The notes under the pieces were generated by a model. That model worked only from the letters and a program-made list of their open reading frames with translations. It ran no database searches and was not told where the DNA came from. From contig CP060234.1 in the NCBI GenBank assembly GCA_023898685.1, positions 2,542,001 through 2,606,000 on the forward strand: a stretch of 64,000 nt of DNA. Direction: 5' to 3'. A program made the translations under genes and the position numbers. Of this stretch, positions 27,156-35,989 are shown one piece after another; the stretch's first letter is position 1; every line of letters starts with the position of its first letter. The DNA comes from Phycisphaeraceae bacterium. Lineage in GTDB: Bacteria; Planctomycetota; Phycisphaerae; Phycisphaerales; UBA1924.

Positions 27156-27611
27156 ATGGGGAGCGGCTCGGTGATGGAGGGTCAGGCGGTGAGCCATGAC
27201 GTCACGCCCGGCGAGGTGGTCGCGGTCCTCGCCGACAACGGGTACGAGATCAGCGAGCACACGCTGTCGGACGGGACGGGTGTGCTGCGGATCCGCGACC
27301 CGGAGAGCGGGGTGGTGATCCGCGGCGTGCTTGAGGACAACATCCTGTTCCTGACGATGTCGTGCGTCTCGGTCCCGCGCGAGAAGATCTCGGCCGAGGC
27401 GATGCGGAAGATGCTCTCGAGCAACAACGGCATCTCGACCTCGTCGTTCCAGCTCTACGACCGGCGTGATGGCACGGTGGCGATCACGCTCAACAACTTC
27501 TGCAAGCTCCAGGAGCTCGGCTCCGATGATTTCGACGACATCCTCTCGTGCGTCGAGTTTCTGATGGTGGACGTGATGGCGGCGCGGGAACTCGTGGGTG
27601 AACTGCTGTGA
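27156..27611 (+). CDS. Conserved hypothetical protein, YbjN-like
   Basis: 151 aa, cytosolic. The alternating strand/helix pattern (VVAVLADNGYEISEHT, GVLRIRDPESGVVIRGVLEDNILFL, CVEFLMVDVMAARELV) resembles the YbjN/secretion-chaperone-like fold, but I would not assign a function. Several starts are possible; the ATG at 27156 follows GGGAGGG. It is next to a PspA-like gene in the same direction, 56 nt apart, so a link to envelope stress is possible. Confidence 0.65.
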   Translation: MGSGSVMEGQAVSHDVTPGEVVAVLADNGYEISEHTLSDGTGVLRIRDPESGVVIRGVLEDNILFLTMSCVSVPREKISAEAMRKMLSSNNGISTSSFQLYDRRDGTVAITLNNFCKLQELGSDDFDDILSCVEFLMVDVMAARELVGELL

Positions 27612-27667
27612 ACCGGTGGGGCTGGATGGCGACGCGCCCGCTTGGGCGGGCGGAGAGGACGGCGACG

Positions 27668-28306
27668 ATGGGCTTCTTTTCCAACCTCTTCGGGCGGACC
27701 GGCGATCGGGCGAGCGCCCCCGCGATCGACGCCGGTGACGAGGCGTTCGAGGCGGCGGTGCGGCGGACGATCGCGGACATGAAGGGCGAGCTGCACGCGG
27801 CGGTGCGCGCGTCGGCCGAGGCGATGAGCGCGTACAACCGGATCGAGGCGAGCTACGTCGAGAGCCGGCGTTCGTCGGAGGGCTGGCGGGACCGGGCCCG
27901 GGCCGCGCTCGAGTCGGGCGACGAGGCCCTCGCGAGGGCGGCGCTGGCGCGGCAGCTCGAGCACGACGCGGCCTGGCGGTCGATCAGGCCCGAGTTCGAG
28001 GACGCGAGGCACGAGTGCGAGAAGCTCCGCACGCGCGTCTCGGGCCTGCGTCGGCGGATCGGCGAGGCCGAGCGGAACGCGGAGACGCTCATCGCCCGCA
28101 AGAACGCAACGCGGGCGCAGAAGAGGGTGGGTGAGGCGATCGCCGATGCGGACGACAACGCCTTTGAGGCGTTGCGCGCCTTCGAGGCGCGGGTCACGAG
28201 CGAAGAGGCTGGGGCCATTGACTCGGCGGCCCGTGCGACCCCGGCACCGCCGGGCGTTGACGAGGCGCTGGCGAGTCTGAGGGCCGAGATGGATCGAGGG
28301 GCGTAG
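27668..28306 (+). CDS. PspA/IM30-like coiled-coil protein
   Basis: 212 aa. It begins MGFFSNLFGR, an amphipathic N-terminal helix like that of PspA, followed by long charged coiled coils (residues about 25-190) rich in Ala, Arg and Glu. PspA/Vipp1 proteins bind and stabilise the inner membrane under stress. The ATG at 27668 has GGAGAGGA upstream; a GTG at 27608 overlapping the preceding stop is the alternative but would add an atypical tail. Convergent with the trehalose genes. Confidence 0.65.
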   Translation: MGFFSNLFGRTGDRASAPAIDAGDEAFEAAVRRTIADMKGELHAAVRASAEAMSAYNRIEASYVESRRSSEGWRDRARAALESGDEALARAALARQLEHDAAWRSIRPEFEDARHECEKLRTRVSGLRRRIGEAERNAETLIARKNATRAQKRVGEAIADADDNAFEALRAFEARVTSEEAGAIDSAARATPAPPGVDEALASLRAEMDRGA

Positions 28307-28316
28307 GGCGAGGCCG

Positions 28317-30893
28317 TCAGTCGGCCTCGGCGAGCCGCAAGGCCGCGTGGATCAGCCCGATATGGCTGTAGGCCTGGGGGTGATTGCCCAAGGCGCGGCG
28401 CTCGCCCGGGTCGTATTGCTCGGGTATCAGGCCGGTCGGGCCCGCCGTGGAGATGTATCGATCGAACAACGCGCGGGCGTCGTCGACACGGCCGCACAGC
28501 GCGAGCGACTCGATCAGCCAGGAGGTGCAGAGGTAGAAGCCGCCCTCGCCGCCCGGCAGGCCGTCGTCGTAGTGGTAGCGGTAGACGATGCCGTCGCGGC
28601 AGAGGTCGCGTTCGACGGCGCGGATGGTGGCGTCGAATCGCGGGTCATCCGGTTCGACGAGGCCGGTGAGCCCGACCGCGAGCACCGAGGCGTCGGGGTC
28701 GTGCTCGCCGTAGGCGCTGGTGAAGGCGCCGTAGTCGGCGTCCCAGCCCTGTTCGAGCACGTCGGCCTTGATGTCGTCGGCAAGGGCCTGCCACTCCGGG
28801 CGGGCCCGGCCCAGGAAGCGCTCGGCGATCTCGGCCCCGAGCGTCGCGGTCTGCCAGCACATGACCTTGGAGTGGACGTGGTGCCGCACGGGGCGACGGA
28901 TCTCCCAGATGCCATGGTCGGGCTCGTCCCACCGGCTCCATACCGCGGAGACCATCGCCTCGACGAGGCGCCAGTGCTCGGTCGAGAGCGGGGCGCCGTT
29001 GCGGAGCAGCAGATACACAAGCTCGACGATCGGGCCGAACACGTCGAGCTGGAGCTGCTTGTTGGCCGCGTTACCGATGCGGACTGGGCGGGAGGCGGCG
29101 TAGCCCGGCAGCTCGCGGATGTCGGCCTCGGCGGGCAGGTCGTCGCCCGAGACGGTGTAGATCGGGTTGAGCCGATCGGGCGCGGGCAGCGTGTCGACCA
29201 CGCCCAGCATCCAGTCGAGGAACCGCACGGCCTCCTCGGTCGAGCCCAGACGGACGAGGGCCGATGACGCGAGGGCGGCATCGCGGGGCCAGCAGTAGCG
29301 GTAGTCCCAGTTGCGCACGCCCCCGATGCACTCTGGCAGGCTGGTCGTGCCGGCGGCGGCGATGGCCCCCGTCGGCCCGTGGCACAGGCCTCGGAGGACG
29401 AGGGCGCTGCGCTTGACGAGATCGTCGGCGACGCCCGGCAGTTCGAGGTCCTCGGCCCAGTGCTCCCAGAAGCGAGACGTCTGTTTCGATCGCTTCGATT
29501 CGTTGATGACCGCGGGCGAGAGTTCGCCTGTGCCGCAGCGCAGCTCGAGGACAAGGCGTCCATCGTGGTCCGCGAGATCGACCTCGGCGGTGGCGGTGTG
29601 GTGGGGGCCCTCGTCGCAGAGCGTCCACCGCACCCCCGGGGCGCGGAGGACGATCGGGTCGGGCCAGTCGGTGACGGCGAGCCCGTCGGGCTTGAGGATC
29701 AGGTGCGTCTGCCGGCGTCCGTAGTCGAGGCGGGGGGCGAACTCGATCTCGACCCGTCCGGCGCCCTCGATGACACGGACGATGTCGGTACGACCCGGTC
29801 GCTGGATGGTGCGGCCGCCGGAACAATCCATGTAGTCGGTGACGGTGACATCAGCCCAGATGGTCTTGAGGTGGAACGTGTCACCCGTGTACTCCTGCAC
29901 CGGGGCAATGCCCGGTTCGAGCGGCGTGATCGCGAACCGGCCCGCGATCGGGCCCCCGAGCAACTCCGCGAATATGGAGGGCGAATCGATCCGGGGCACC
30001 CCCATCCACGTGATGCGGGCGCCGGGGGCGACGAGCGCGATCGTGCGGAGATCGGTGAGCATCGAGTGCGACTCGATGGGCGCGGCTCCCGCGCCGCCGA
30101 TCCAGGCCGCGCGCAGCTCGCTGAGCCGGGCGAGCACGCGGGCGGCCTCGGTCGTGTCGGCGACGCGGTGGCGGGCGCTCGATTCGCCCTCGCCGACCTT
30201 GATGCCCACGTCGGGCCCGGTGAGCGTGGCGAAGGCGTCCTCATCGGTGCGGTCGTCCCCGATGAAGAGGACGGCGGTGGCGCCGAATCGCCTGCGGAGC
30301 GTGTTGAGCGCGTCGCCCTTGTGGGTGGAGACCACGGCGAGTTCGAGGACCATCTTGCCACGCTTGACGAACACGCCGGGCTTGCCGACGAGCTCGTTCT
30401 CGGCCGCCTTGACCGCCGCCTTGCCGATTTCCTCCTCGGCGTTGCGGTAGTGCAGGGCGATGCTGGCGGGCTTGACCTCAACGAAGCAGCCCGGATGGTC
30501 GTGTGAGATGCGCCGCAGCGCGTCGCTGATCTCCTCGTGCCGGGCCTTCGCCTCGGGGCTGAGCATCTGAGCGAAGCCCACGTCGAACTCGCTGCCGTGG
30601 CTGCCGACGAGATGGATGCCCTCGGGGTCGCCCGACAGCTCGGCGAGATCGGCGAGCGATCGGCCCGAGATCAGCGCGACGTTGGTGTGCGGCAGCTCCG
30701 CGAGCGCCCGCAGCGCGACCACCGCCTCGCGGCTGGGACGCGCCTGGGTCGGGTCGCTAACGATCGGCGCGATCGTGCCGTCGTAATCCGATGCGACGAG
30801 CAGCATGGGGACATGGGCCAGCTCGCGCACCGCATTGTCGAGCGCGGGGCCGGCCCCGGATTCGGGTCGTGGAATGGTCTGCTGCTTCGGCAT
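28317..30893 (-). CDS. Trehalose-6-phosphate phosphatase fused to GH15 glucoamylase/trehalase
   Basis: 858-aa two-domain enzyme. Residues 1 to about 270 form an OtsB-type HAD phosphatase with the DYDGT nucleophile motif (Asp36/Asp38) and GDDRTDED (212-219). Residues about 280-858 form a GH15 hydrolase with NWDYRYCWPRDA and EGGFYLCTSWLIESL, the (alpha/alpha)6-barrel family that includes actinobacterial trehalases. It therefore joins the last step of trehalose synthesis with a likely trehalose- or glucan-cleaving domain. It starts 7 nt after the otsA stop. Confidence 0.92.
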   Translation of the reverse strand: MPKQQTIPRPESGAGPALDNAVRELAHVPMLLVASDYDGTIAPIVSDPTQARPSREAVVALRALAELPHTNVALISGRSLADLAELSGDPEGIHLVGSHGSEFDVGFAQMLSPEAKARHEEISDALRRISHDHPGCFVEVKPASIALHYRNAEEEIGKAAVKAAENELVGKPGVFVKRGKMVLELAVVSTHKGDALNTLRRRFGATAVLFIGDDRTDEDAFATLTGPDVGIKVGEGESSARHRVADTTEAARVLARLSELRAAWIGGAGAAPIESHSMLTDLRTIALVAPGARITWMGVPRIDSPSIFAELLGGPIAGRFAITPLEPGIAPVQEYTGDTFHLKTIWADVTVTDYMDCSGGRTIQRPGRTDIVRVIEGAGRVEIEFAPRLDYGRRQTHLILKPDGLAVTDWPDPIVLRAPGVRWTLCDEGPHHTATAEVDLADHDGRLVLELRCGTGELSPAVINESKRSKQTSRFWEHWAEDLELPGVADDLVKRSALVLRGLCHGPTGAIAAAGTTSLPECIGGVRNWDYRYCWPRDAALASSALVRLGSTEEAVRFLDWMLGVVDTLPAPDRLNPIYTVSGDDLPAEADIRELPGYAASRPVRIGNAANKQLQLDVFGPIVELVYLLLRNGAPLSTEHWRLVEAMVSAVWSRWDEPDHGIWEIRRPVRHHVHSKVMCWQTATLGAEIAERFLGRARPEWQALADDIKADVLEQGWDADYGAFTSAYGEHDPDASVLAVGLTGLVEPDDPRFDATIRAVERDLCRDGIVYRYHYDDGLPGGEGGFYLCTSWLIESLALCGRVDDARALFDRYISTAGPTGLIPEQYDPGERRALGNHPQAYSHIGLIHAALRLAEAD

Positions 30894-30900
30894 GGCTCGA

Positions 30901-32310
30901 TCAGCTCTCTCGGAGACGGGAGATGAATCCGTCGGCCCAGTCGTGCACGCTGCGGGCGCGGACGGTGCGGCGGAGTGTGGTCATGCGCTTCCGCTGCTCG
31001 GCGTGGGTCATCTCCAGCGCGTCCTCCATCGCGCTGGCGATGCCGTCGACGTCGAACGGGTTGACAAGCAGCGCCTGCTTGAGTTCGAGGGCCGCCCCGG
31101 CGAACTCGCTGAGCACGAGCACGCCGTCCTGGCGGATACGGGTCATGCAGTATTCCTTGGCGACGAGGTTCATGCCGTCGCGGAAGGGCGTGACCATCAT
31201 GACGTCGGCGGCGCAGTAGCGGGCGATCAGGTCTCGCGTGGGCAGACCACCATAGATGTAATGCACGGGGACGTGCTGCTTGACCGAGTGCGTGCCGTTG
31301 ATCCGTCCCACGAGCCGCTCGACGTCGTCACGCAGCTCGGCGTAGTCGTCCACGCTCTCGCGCGTCGGCACCGCGATCTGGATGAGCACGCAATCCTCGG
31401 CGGTGTAGCGTCCCCGGCTGAGCAACTCCTCGAACGCCCGCAGGCGGATGTCGATGCCCTTGGTGTAGTCGAGCCGGTCGACGCAGAGGATGATCCGCCG
31501 GCCGTTCATGCTCGCGCGAAAGCGCTCGGCCTCGACCGCGATCTCGGGATCGCGGGCCATGCCCTCGTAGAGGTTGACGTCGATCGAGATCGGGAAGGCG
31601 TCGACCACCACGCGTCGGCCGGCGAAGCGGAGCAGGCGGTCCGAGCCGCGGGCGTCGGTGAACCGGCGGGCCGCCCTCGAGAAGTTCTGGGCCGCGAGCC
31701 TGGTCTGGAAGCCGACGACGTCGGCCCCGAGCATCGCCTCCAGGATGGGCGTTCGCCACGGGATCTTGGCGAACAACTCCTCGGGTGGGAACGGGATGTG
31801 CAGGAAGAAACCGATCCTGGTCTCGGGCCGGCGCTCGCGGAGCATGCCCGGGACGAGCTGGAGCTGGTAGTCGTGCACCCAGACCAAGTCGTCCTTGCCC
31901 GCCACCTGGGCCGCGGCGTCGGCGAACCGTTCGTTGACCCGGTGGTAAGGCCACCACCAGCGACGGTGGAATTGCGGCTCGCGGATCGAGTCGTGGTAAA
32001 GGGGCCAGAGCGTCTTGTTGGCGAAGCCGGCGTAGAAGGTGTCGAACTCCTTGGCCGAGAGCGACACGGGACGGATGCGGATGTTCTCGTGCAGGAACGG
32101 TGGCACCGCCTTCCGGCCCGCCGCGCCGTCCCAGCCCACCCAGCCCCCGCCGCGCTCGCGGAGCATCGGGGACAGCGCCGTGACGAGCCCGCCCGGGCTG
32201 GTCTCCCACTCGCCGGGCTTGTTCTTGGCGGTCCGCCTCACCGGCATGCGGTTGGCGATGACGACAAGGCCCCCGTCAGTCTTGTTTGGATTGGTGGTTC
32301 GCTTGGCCAC
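30901..32310 (-). CDS. otsA: Alpha,alpha-trehalose-phosphate synthase
   Basis: 469-aa GT20 glycosyltransferase making trehalose-6-phosphate from UDP-glucose and glucose-6-phosphate. Visible hallmarks are VVIANRMPV, GGLVTAL, VWVHDYQLQLVP, GFFLHIPFP, RLDYTKGI and TPFRDGMNLVAKEY. The GTG at 32310 (MAKRTTNPNK) is used; the frame stays open to 32505 but looks noncoding. It leads the operon with the OtsB-GH15 fusion and probably serves osmotic or desiccation protection. Confidence 0.96.
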   Translation of the reverse strand: MAKRTTNPNKTDGGLVVIANRMPVRRTAKNKPGEWETSPGGLVTALSPMLRERGGGWVGWDGAAGRKAVPPFLHENIRIRPVSLSAKEFDTFYAGFANKTLWPLYHDSIREPQFHRRWWWPYHRVNERFADAAAQVAGKDDLVWVHDYQLQLVPGMLRERRPETRIGFFLHIPFPPEELFAKIPWRTPILEAMLGADVVGFQTRLAAQNFSRAARRFTDARGSDRLLRFAGRRVVVDAFPISIDVNLYEGMARDPEIAVEAERFRASMNGRRIILCVDRLDYTKGIDIRLRAFEELLSRGRYTAEDCVLIQIAVPTRESVDDYAELRDDVERLVGRINGTHSVKQHVPVHYIYGGLPTRDLIARYCAADVMMVTPFRDGMNLVAKEYCMTRIRQDGVLVLSEFAGAALELKQALLVNPFDVDGIASAMEDALEMTHAEQRKRMTTLRRTVRARSVHDWADGFISRLRES

Positions 32311-32491
32311 GCGGAAGGGTAACGCGCCCGTGGCACCGATGGGTGGGCAAGCGGGAGATTCGTGGTCGAGCCGGCGGGCGCGGCGTGGGCCTAGACTCCC
32401 GTCCCGCCCGTTTTCGGGCAATACTGTGGCATCACACCTGTGACGCGGCGCCTGAAAGTGCGCCGGCAGAGCCCAAAGAAAGGTCTCGATC

Positions 32492-32818
32492 ATGGCCGAA
32501 GGCAACCCGCAGCAGACTCAACAGATCCAGTTCCGCATCGACGAGTCGAAGATGCACACGACCTATTCGAACACGATCCGGACTACGCCCACGCAGGAGG
32601 AGATGGTCCTCGACTTCGGCATGAACATCCCGATGCAGATCCAGGGCCAGGCCCCAATGATCACGTTCAGCGTGGGGAGCCGGGTGGTGATGAATTGGGC
32701 GGGGGCCAAGCGGCTGGCGATCAACCTGGGCCAGCTTGTCCGGCAGTTCGAGGAGCGGAACGGCGAGATCGTGATCCAGCAGCCGCAACCCCAGCACGCC
32801 CCCGAGGGCGATGACTGA
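32492..32818 (+). CDS. DUF3467 family protein
   Basis: 108 aa. The core YSNTIRTTPTQEEMVLDFGM followed by VVMNWAGAKRLAINLGQLV matches DUF3467, a small family of unknown function. The ends are rich in Gln and Pro (QQTQQIQF, QQPQPQHAPEGDD). An AAAGAAAGG-like site precedes the ATG. A hairpin with T-run follows the stop at 32870. Confidence 0.88.
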   Translation: MAEGNPQQTQQIQFRIDESKMHTTYSNTIRTTPTQEEMVLDFGMNIPMQIQGQAPMITFSVGSRVVMNWAGAKRLAINLGQLVRQFEERNGEIVIQQPQPQHAPEGDD

Positions 32819-32869
32819 TTGAAGTCGACGGTTCCCTGACGGGGGCCGGCATCCGGAGCATCCGAGTGT

Positions 32870-32907
32870 GGGGACGCCGGTACGCAAGGTCGGCCGTCCC
32901 CGCTTTT
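32870..32907 (+). terminator. Probable intrinsic terminator after the DUF3467 gene
   Basis: GGGGACG (32870-32876) pairs with CGTCCCC (32895-32901) and is followed by GCTTTTC. The T-run is short. Confidence 0.5.
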
Positions 32908-32932
32908 CATTCCCGGGAGTACCGCAAACGCG

Positions 32933-33949
32933 ATGACCGAGACCGCGATGACACCAGACACGACCGCCGCTTCGCCCGAGATGACCGCCGCCTCGGCTTC
33001 CATGCGCCGCCTCGTCGACGCCGTCGGCTCGGTGGTGGTGGGGCAGGCGGGGATGGTCGAGAGGTTGCTTATCGGCCTGTTGACCGGGGGACACGTGCTG
33101 CTCGAGGGCGTGCCGGGGCTGGCGAAGACGTTGACCGTCTCGGCGCTCGCCGGCGCCCTCGACGGCGCGTTCAGCCGGATCCAGTTCACGCCCGACCTGC
33201 TGCCGGCCGACCTGGTGGGCACGCTGATCTACAACCCGCAGACGGGCGAGTTCACCACGCGCAAGGGCCCGGTGTTCGCCAACATCGTGCTGGCCGACGA
33301 GATCAACCGGGCGCCCGCCAAGGTGCAGAGCGCCCTGCTCGAGGCGATGCAGGAGAGAAGCGTCACGATCGGCGACGCCACACACCAACTGCCCAGGCCC
33401 TTCCTTGTGCTCGCGACGCAGAACCCGATCGAGCAGGAGGGGACCTATCCGCTGCCCGAGGCACAGGTCGACCGGTTCATGCTCAAGCTGAGCGTGGGCT
33501 ATCCGAGCAAGGAAGAAGAGCGCGAGATCGTCCGGCGGATGGCGTCAACCAAGCCCAAGATGACGGTCGACCCGGTCGTGTCGCTCGACGACATTATGCG
33601 GGCGCGCGAGCTGGTCGACGCGGTGTTTGTCGACGAGAAGATCCATGACTACGCCGTGGAGATCGTGCACACGACGCGCGAGCCGGAGGGGATGAAGGGG
33701 CCCGGGGGGACCGACCTGGCGAGGCTGATCGAATTCGGGGCCTCTCCCCGCGCGTCGATCGCGCTGGTGCTTGCGTCGAAGGCGCACGCATTCTTGCAGG
33801 GGCGGGACTTCGTGACGCCCAGCGACGTGAAGTCGATCGCGCTCGACGTGATGCGTCACCGGATCATCATCAGCTACGAGGCCGAGGCCGAGGGTGTGAG
33901 CGGGGACGACATCGTCCGGGCGGTGCTCGACCAGTGCCCGGTGCCTTGA
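32933..33949 (+). CDS. MoxR-family AAA+ ATPase (first gene of a Bat-type operon)
   Basis: 338 aa. Walker A is in HVLLEGVPGLAKTL and Walker B in IVLADEINRAPAK, followed by sensor TQNPIEQEGTYPLPEAQVDRF, all diagnostic for MoxR. MoxR ATPases act as chaperones with the vWA proteins encoded nearby. A second ATG lies 15 nt downstream and could be the true start. It is followed by a REP pair and the DUF58 gene. Confidence 0.94.
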   Translation: MTETAMTPDTTAASPEMTAASASMRRLVDAVGSVVVGQAGMVERLLIGLLTGGHVLLEGVPGLAKTLTVSALAGALDGAFSRIQFTPDLLPADLVGTLIYNPQTGEFTTRKGPVFANIVLADEINRAPAKVQSALLEAMQERSVTIGDATHQLPRPFLVLATQNPIEQEGTYPLPEAQVDRFMLKLSVGYPSKEEEREIVRRMASTKPKMTVDPVVSLDDIMRARELVDAVFVDEKIHDYAVEIVHTTREPEGMKGPGGTDLARLIEFGASPRASIALVLASKAHAFLQGRDFVTPSDVKSIALDVMRHRIIISYEAEAEGVSGDDIVRAVLDQCPVP

Positions 33950-33996
33950 GGTGAGTGATGGGGGCGAAGTCGCACGATCTTCCGAGGCGCGGCGGA

Positions 33997-34071
33997 GAGG
34001 AGCCCGGAGCGCAAGCGATGGGCCGAAGGAGCCTTCCACTCCGGCCCGTCGCTTGCGCTCGGGGCTCCTTC
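33997..34071. repeat. REP pair (GGAGCCC-type), intergenic
   Basis: Arms 33997-34024 (GAGGAGCCCGGAGCGCAAGC...) and 34041-34071 are inverse copies. Between moxR and the DUF58 gene. Confidence 0.88.
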
Positions 34072-34124
34072 GGGTTTGCCGGCGGAGCACCTCGGCTTCT
34101 CGGTAGCGCATGGGAGGCAACGCC

Positions 34125-35027
34125 ATGCTGACCCCCGAGCTCATGGAAGAAGTCCGCAGGCTCCAGATCCGCACCCGCCGGCGTGTCGACGATCTGTTCG
34201 CGGGCGAGTACCACTCCGCCTTCCTGGGGCGGGGGATCGAGTTCGCGGAGGTCCGCGAGTATGCACCGGGCGATGATGTCCGCTCGATCGACTGGAACGT
34301 CACGGCCCGCGCCGGCAAGCCTTTCATCAAGCGGTACATCGAGGAGCGTCAGCTCACCGTCGTGCTCTGCGTCGACGCGTCGGCGTCGGGGCTGTTCGGC
34401 ACGGTCGCGAAGACCAAGGGGCGGCTCATCGCCGAGACCGGGGCCGCGATCGCCTACTCGGCTCTCCAGAACAACGACCGCGTCGGGCTGATGCGCTTCA
34501 GCGACGAGGTCGATCTCTACGTGCCGCCCCGCAAGGGACCGCGCCACCTGCTCCGCCTGCTGCGCGAGCTGCTGGGCACGACGCCCTCGGGCTCGGGGCG
34601 GGCGTTCCCGGAGGCGCTCGAGACGGTGGGTTCGGTGCTGCACCAGCGGGCGATTGTGTTCATCGCGAGCGACTTCCTGCCGCCGCCCGGCGGATCGATG
34701 GACGACCTCGCCCGCCCCCTGGCTGTGCTGGGCCGGCGTCACGACGTGATCGCCCTGCGCGTCTCCGACCCGCGCGAGCAGACGCTGCCCCGTGTCGGGC
34801 TGATCGAGCTCGAAGACCCCGAGACGGGCGAACGCGTGCTCTTCGATACCTCGTCGCGCCGCCTGCGACGCCGGCACGAGGCCGTCGCGGCTAAGCGCCG
34901 CGCCGAGTCCGACCGCGTGCTGCGGCGTACGGGGGTCGACGTGATCGACCTGAGCACCTCGCGTCCATTCGGCGCCGAGCTCGAGCGGTACTTCAGGCTC
35001 CGCGAGAGGAGGCGGAGGCGAGAATGA
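34125..35027 (+). CDS. DUF58 domain protein
   Basis: 300 aa. The family motif GRGIEFAEVREYAPGDDVRSIDWNVTAR sits near residues 38-65, followed by a vWA-like fold (VVLCVDASASG). DUF58 proteins always accompany MoxR and probably form complexes with it; no transmembrane anchor is present here. ATG 34125 is preceded by GGGAGGC. It overlaps the next gene by 4 nt (ATGA). Confidence 0.92.
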   Translation: MLTPELMEEVRRLQIRTRRRVDDLFAGEYHSAFLGRGIEFAEVREYAPGDDVRSIDWNVTARAGKPFIKRYIEERQLTVVLCVDASASGLFGTVAKTKGRLIAETGAAIAYSALQNNDRVGLMRFSDEVDLYVPPRKGPRHLLRLLRELLGTTPSGSGRAFPEALETVGSVLHQRAIVFIASDFLPPPGGSMDDLARPLAVLGRRHDVIALRVSDPREQTLPRVGLIELEDPETGERVLFDTSSRRLRRRHEAVAAKRRAESDRVLRRTGVDVIDLSTSRPFGAELERYFRLRERRRRRE

Positions 35028-35989
35028 GTTTGTGCGGGCGCCATCCTCCGACGAGCCAAGAGCGCGAGCCCTTGGAGCGCTCCGCGGGCTTGTGCCCGCG
35101 GCTCGTGGCGACCCGATTCGCCTCGGTCATCTTCGCTCTGCTCTGGCTCGCCCAGTCCGCGGTCGCCGCTCAGGCGATCGCGGGCCGGGCGGAGCTTTCC
35201 GCGACCAGCATCACCGTGACCGATCGCGTCACGCTGACGGTCACGCTCGAGACCGACCCGGACTACACCGTCGAGCCCTGGAAGGACGACGCCGCGAAGC
35301 AATTGGAGGGTGCCGGCTGGACCGTTGTCTCGACCACCGCCGACGCGCCGGCGCTTCATGACGGGCGGATCGAGCGCACGACGCGGTTGCTGCTCGAGCC
35401 GTTTCTCGACGGCGACTACGACGTCCCGGCGATCACGTGCACCGCGATCGGGCCGGCAGGGGAGAAGCAAACGGTCGAACTCGCCGCGTCGAAGGTCGAG
35501 GTGACGTCGCGGCTGCCGGCGGACGAGACGGTGCAACTCCCACTGCCCGGCCTGCCCACGGCGACGCCCTCCGACGGAGACAGGCCGCTTGGCGAGTTGC
35601 GAGTTGTGCCCGGGCCGAAACTCGCCGAACCATCGGCGTTCCTGGTTGGCGCGATCATCGTGCCCCTTGTCGCGGCGGCGGGCATCGTTGTCATTGTGGT
35701 CGGAGCGGCCGGCAAGAGGAGAGGTCGACCGTCCGACGTTTGGCGTGAGCTTGAGCGGTCCACGAAGTTGGTGCGTTCGGTCGACGACCTGGGCCCGGTC
35801 GATCGCGCGTTCCGGGCTTGCCTCGTGCTTGCGCCCGAGCGAAAGAGTGGCGAAGCGGTGGCGTTGCTCGAGCGGCTCGAGCGGGCGCGGTACGCGAAGT
35901 TGGCCCGGGGCGTTGACGCGTGTGCGCTCGCCGATGAGGTGGCGCGGGTGGCCAGGGCGCTGCGTGAAGCGGCAGGGGGCGCGGCGTGA
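35024..35989 (+). CDS. Bat-operon membrane protein (DUF4381-position), function unknown
   Basis: 321 aa. A long basic n-region (about 33 residues) precedes the signal-peptide core VIFALLWLAQSAVAAQA. A beta-rich BatD-like extracytoplasmic domain follows (VTLTVTLETDPDYTV), then one membrane helix (FLVGAIIVPLVAAAGIVVIVVG) and a cytoplasmic helical tail. The long n-region is encoded largely by a dispersed palindrome at 35051-35106. Both ends overlap the neighbours by 4 nt, so it is part of the operon. Confidence 0.75.
   Translation: MSLCGRHPPTSQEREPLERSAGLCPRLVATRFASVIFALLWLAQSAVAAQAIAGRAELSATSITVTDRVTLTVTLETDPDYTVEPWKDDAAKQLEGAGWTVVSTTADAPALHDGRIERTTRLLLEPFLDGDYDVPAITCTAIGPAGEKQTVELAASKVEVTSRLPADETVQLPLPGLPTATPSDGDRPLGELRVVPGPKLAEPSAFLVGAIIVPLVAAAGIVVIVVGAAGKRRGRPSDVWRELERSTKLVRSVDDLGPVDRAFRACLVLAPERKSGEAVALLERLERARYAKLARGVDACALADEVARVARALREAAGGAA
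35051..35106. repeat. REP-like palindrome inside the signal-peptide n-region of a Bat-operon gene
   Basis: Arms 35051-35078 (ACGAGCCAAGAGCGCGAGCC...) and 35080-35106 are imperfect inverse copies of the CGAG-type family. The right arm is nearly identical to arms at 53419-53445. It lies 27 nt after the start codon, in frame. Confidence 0.8.
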
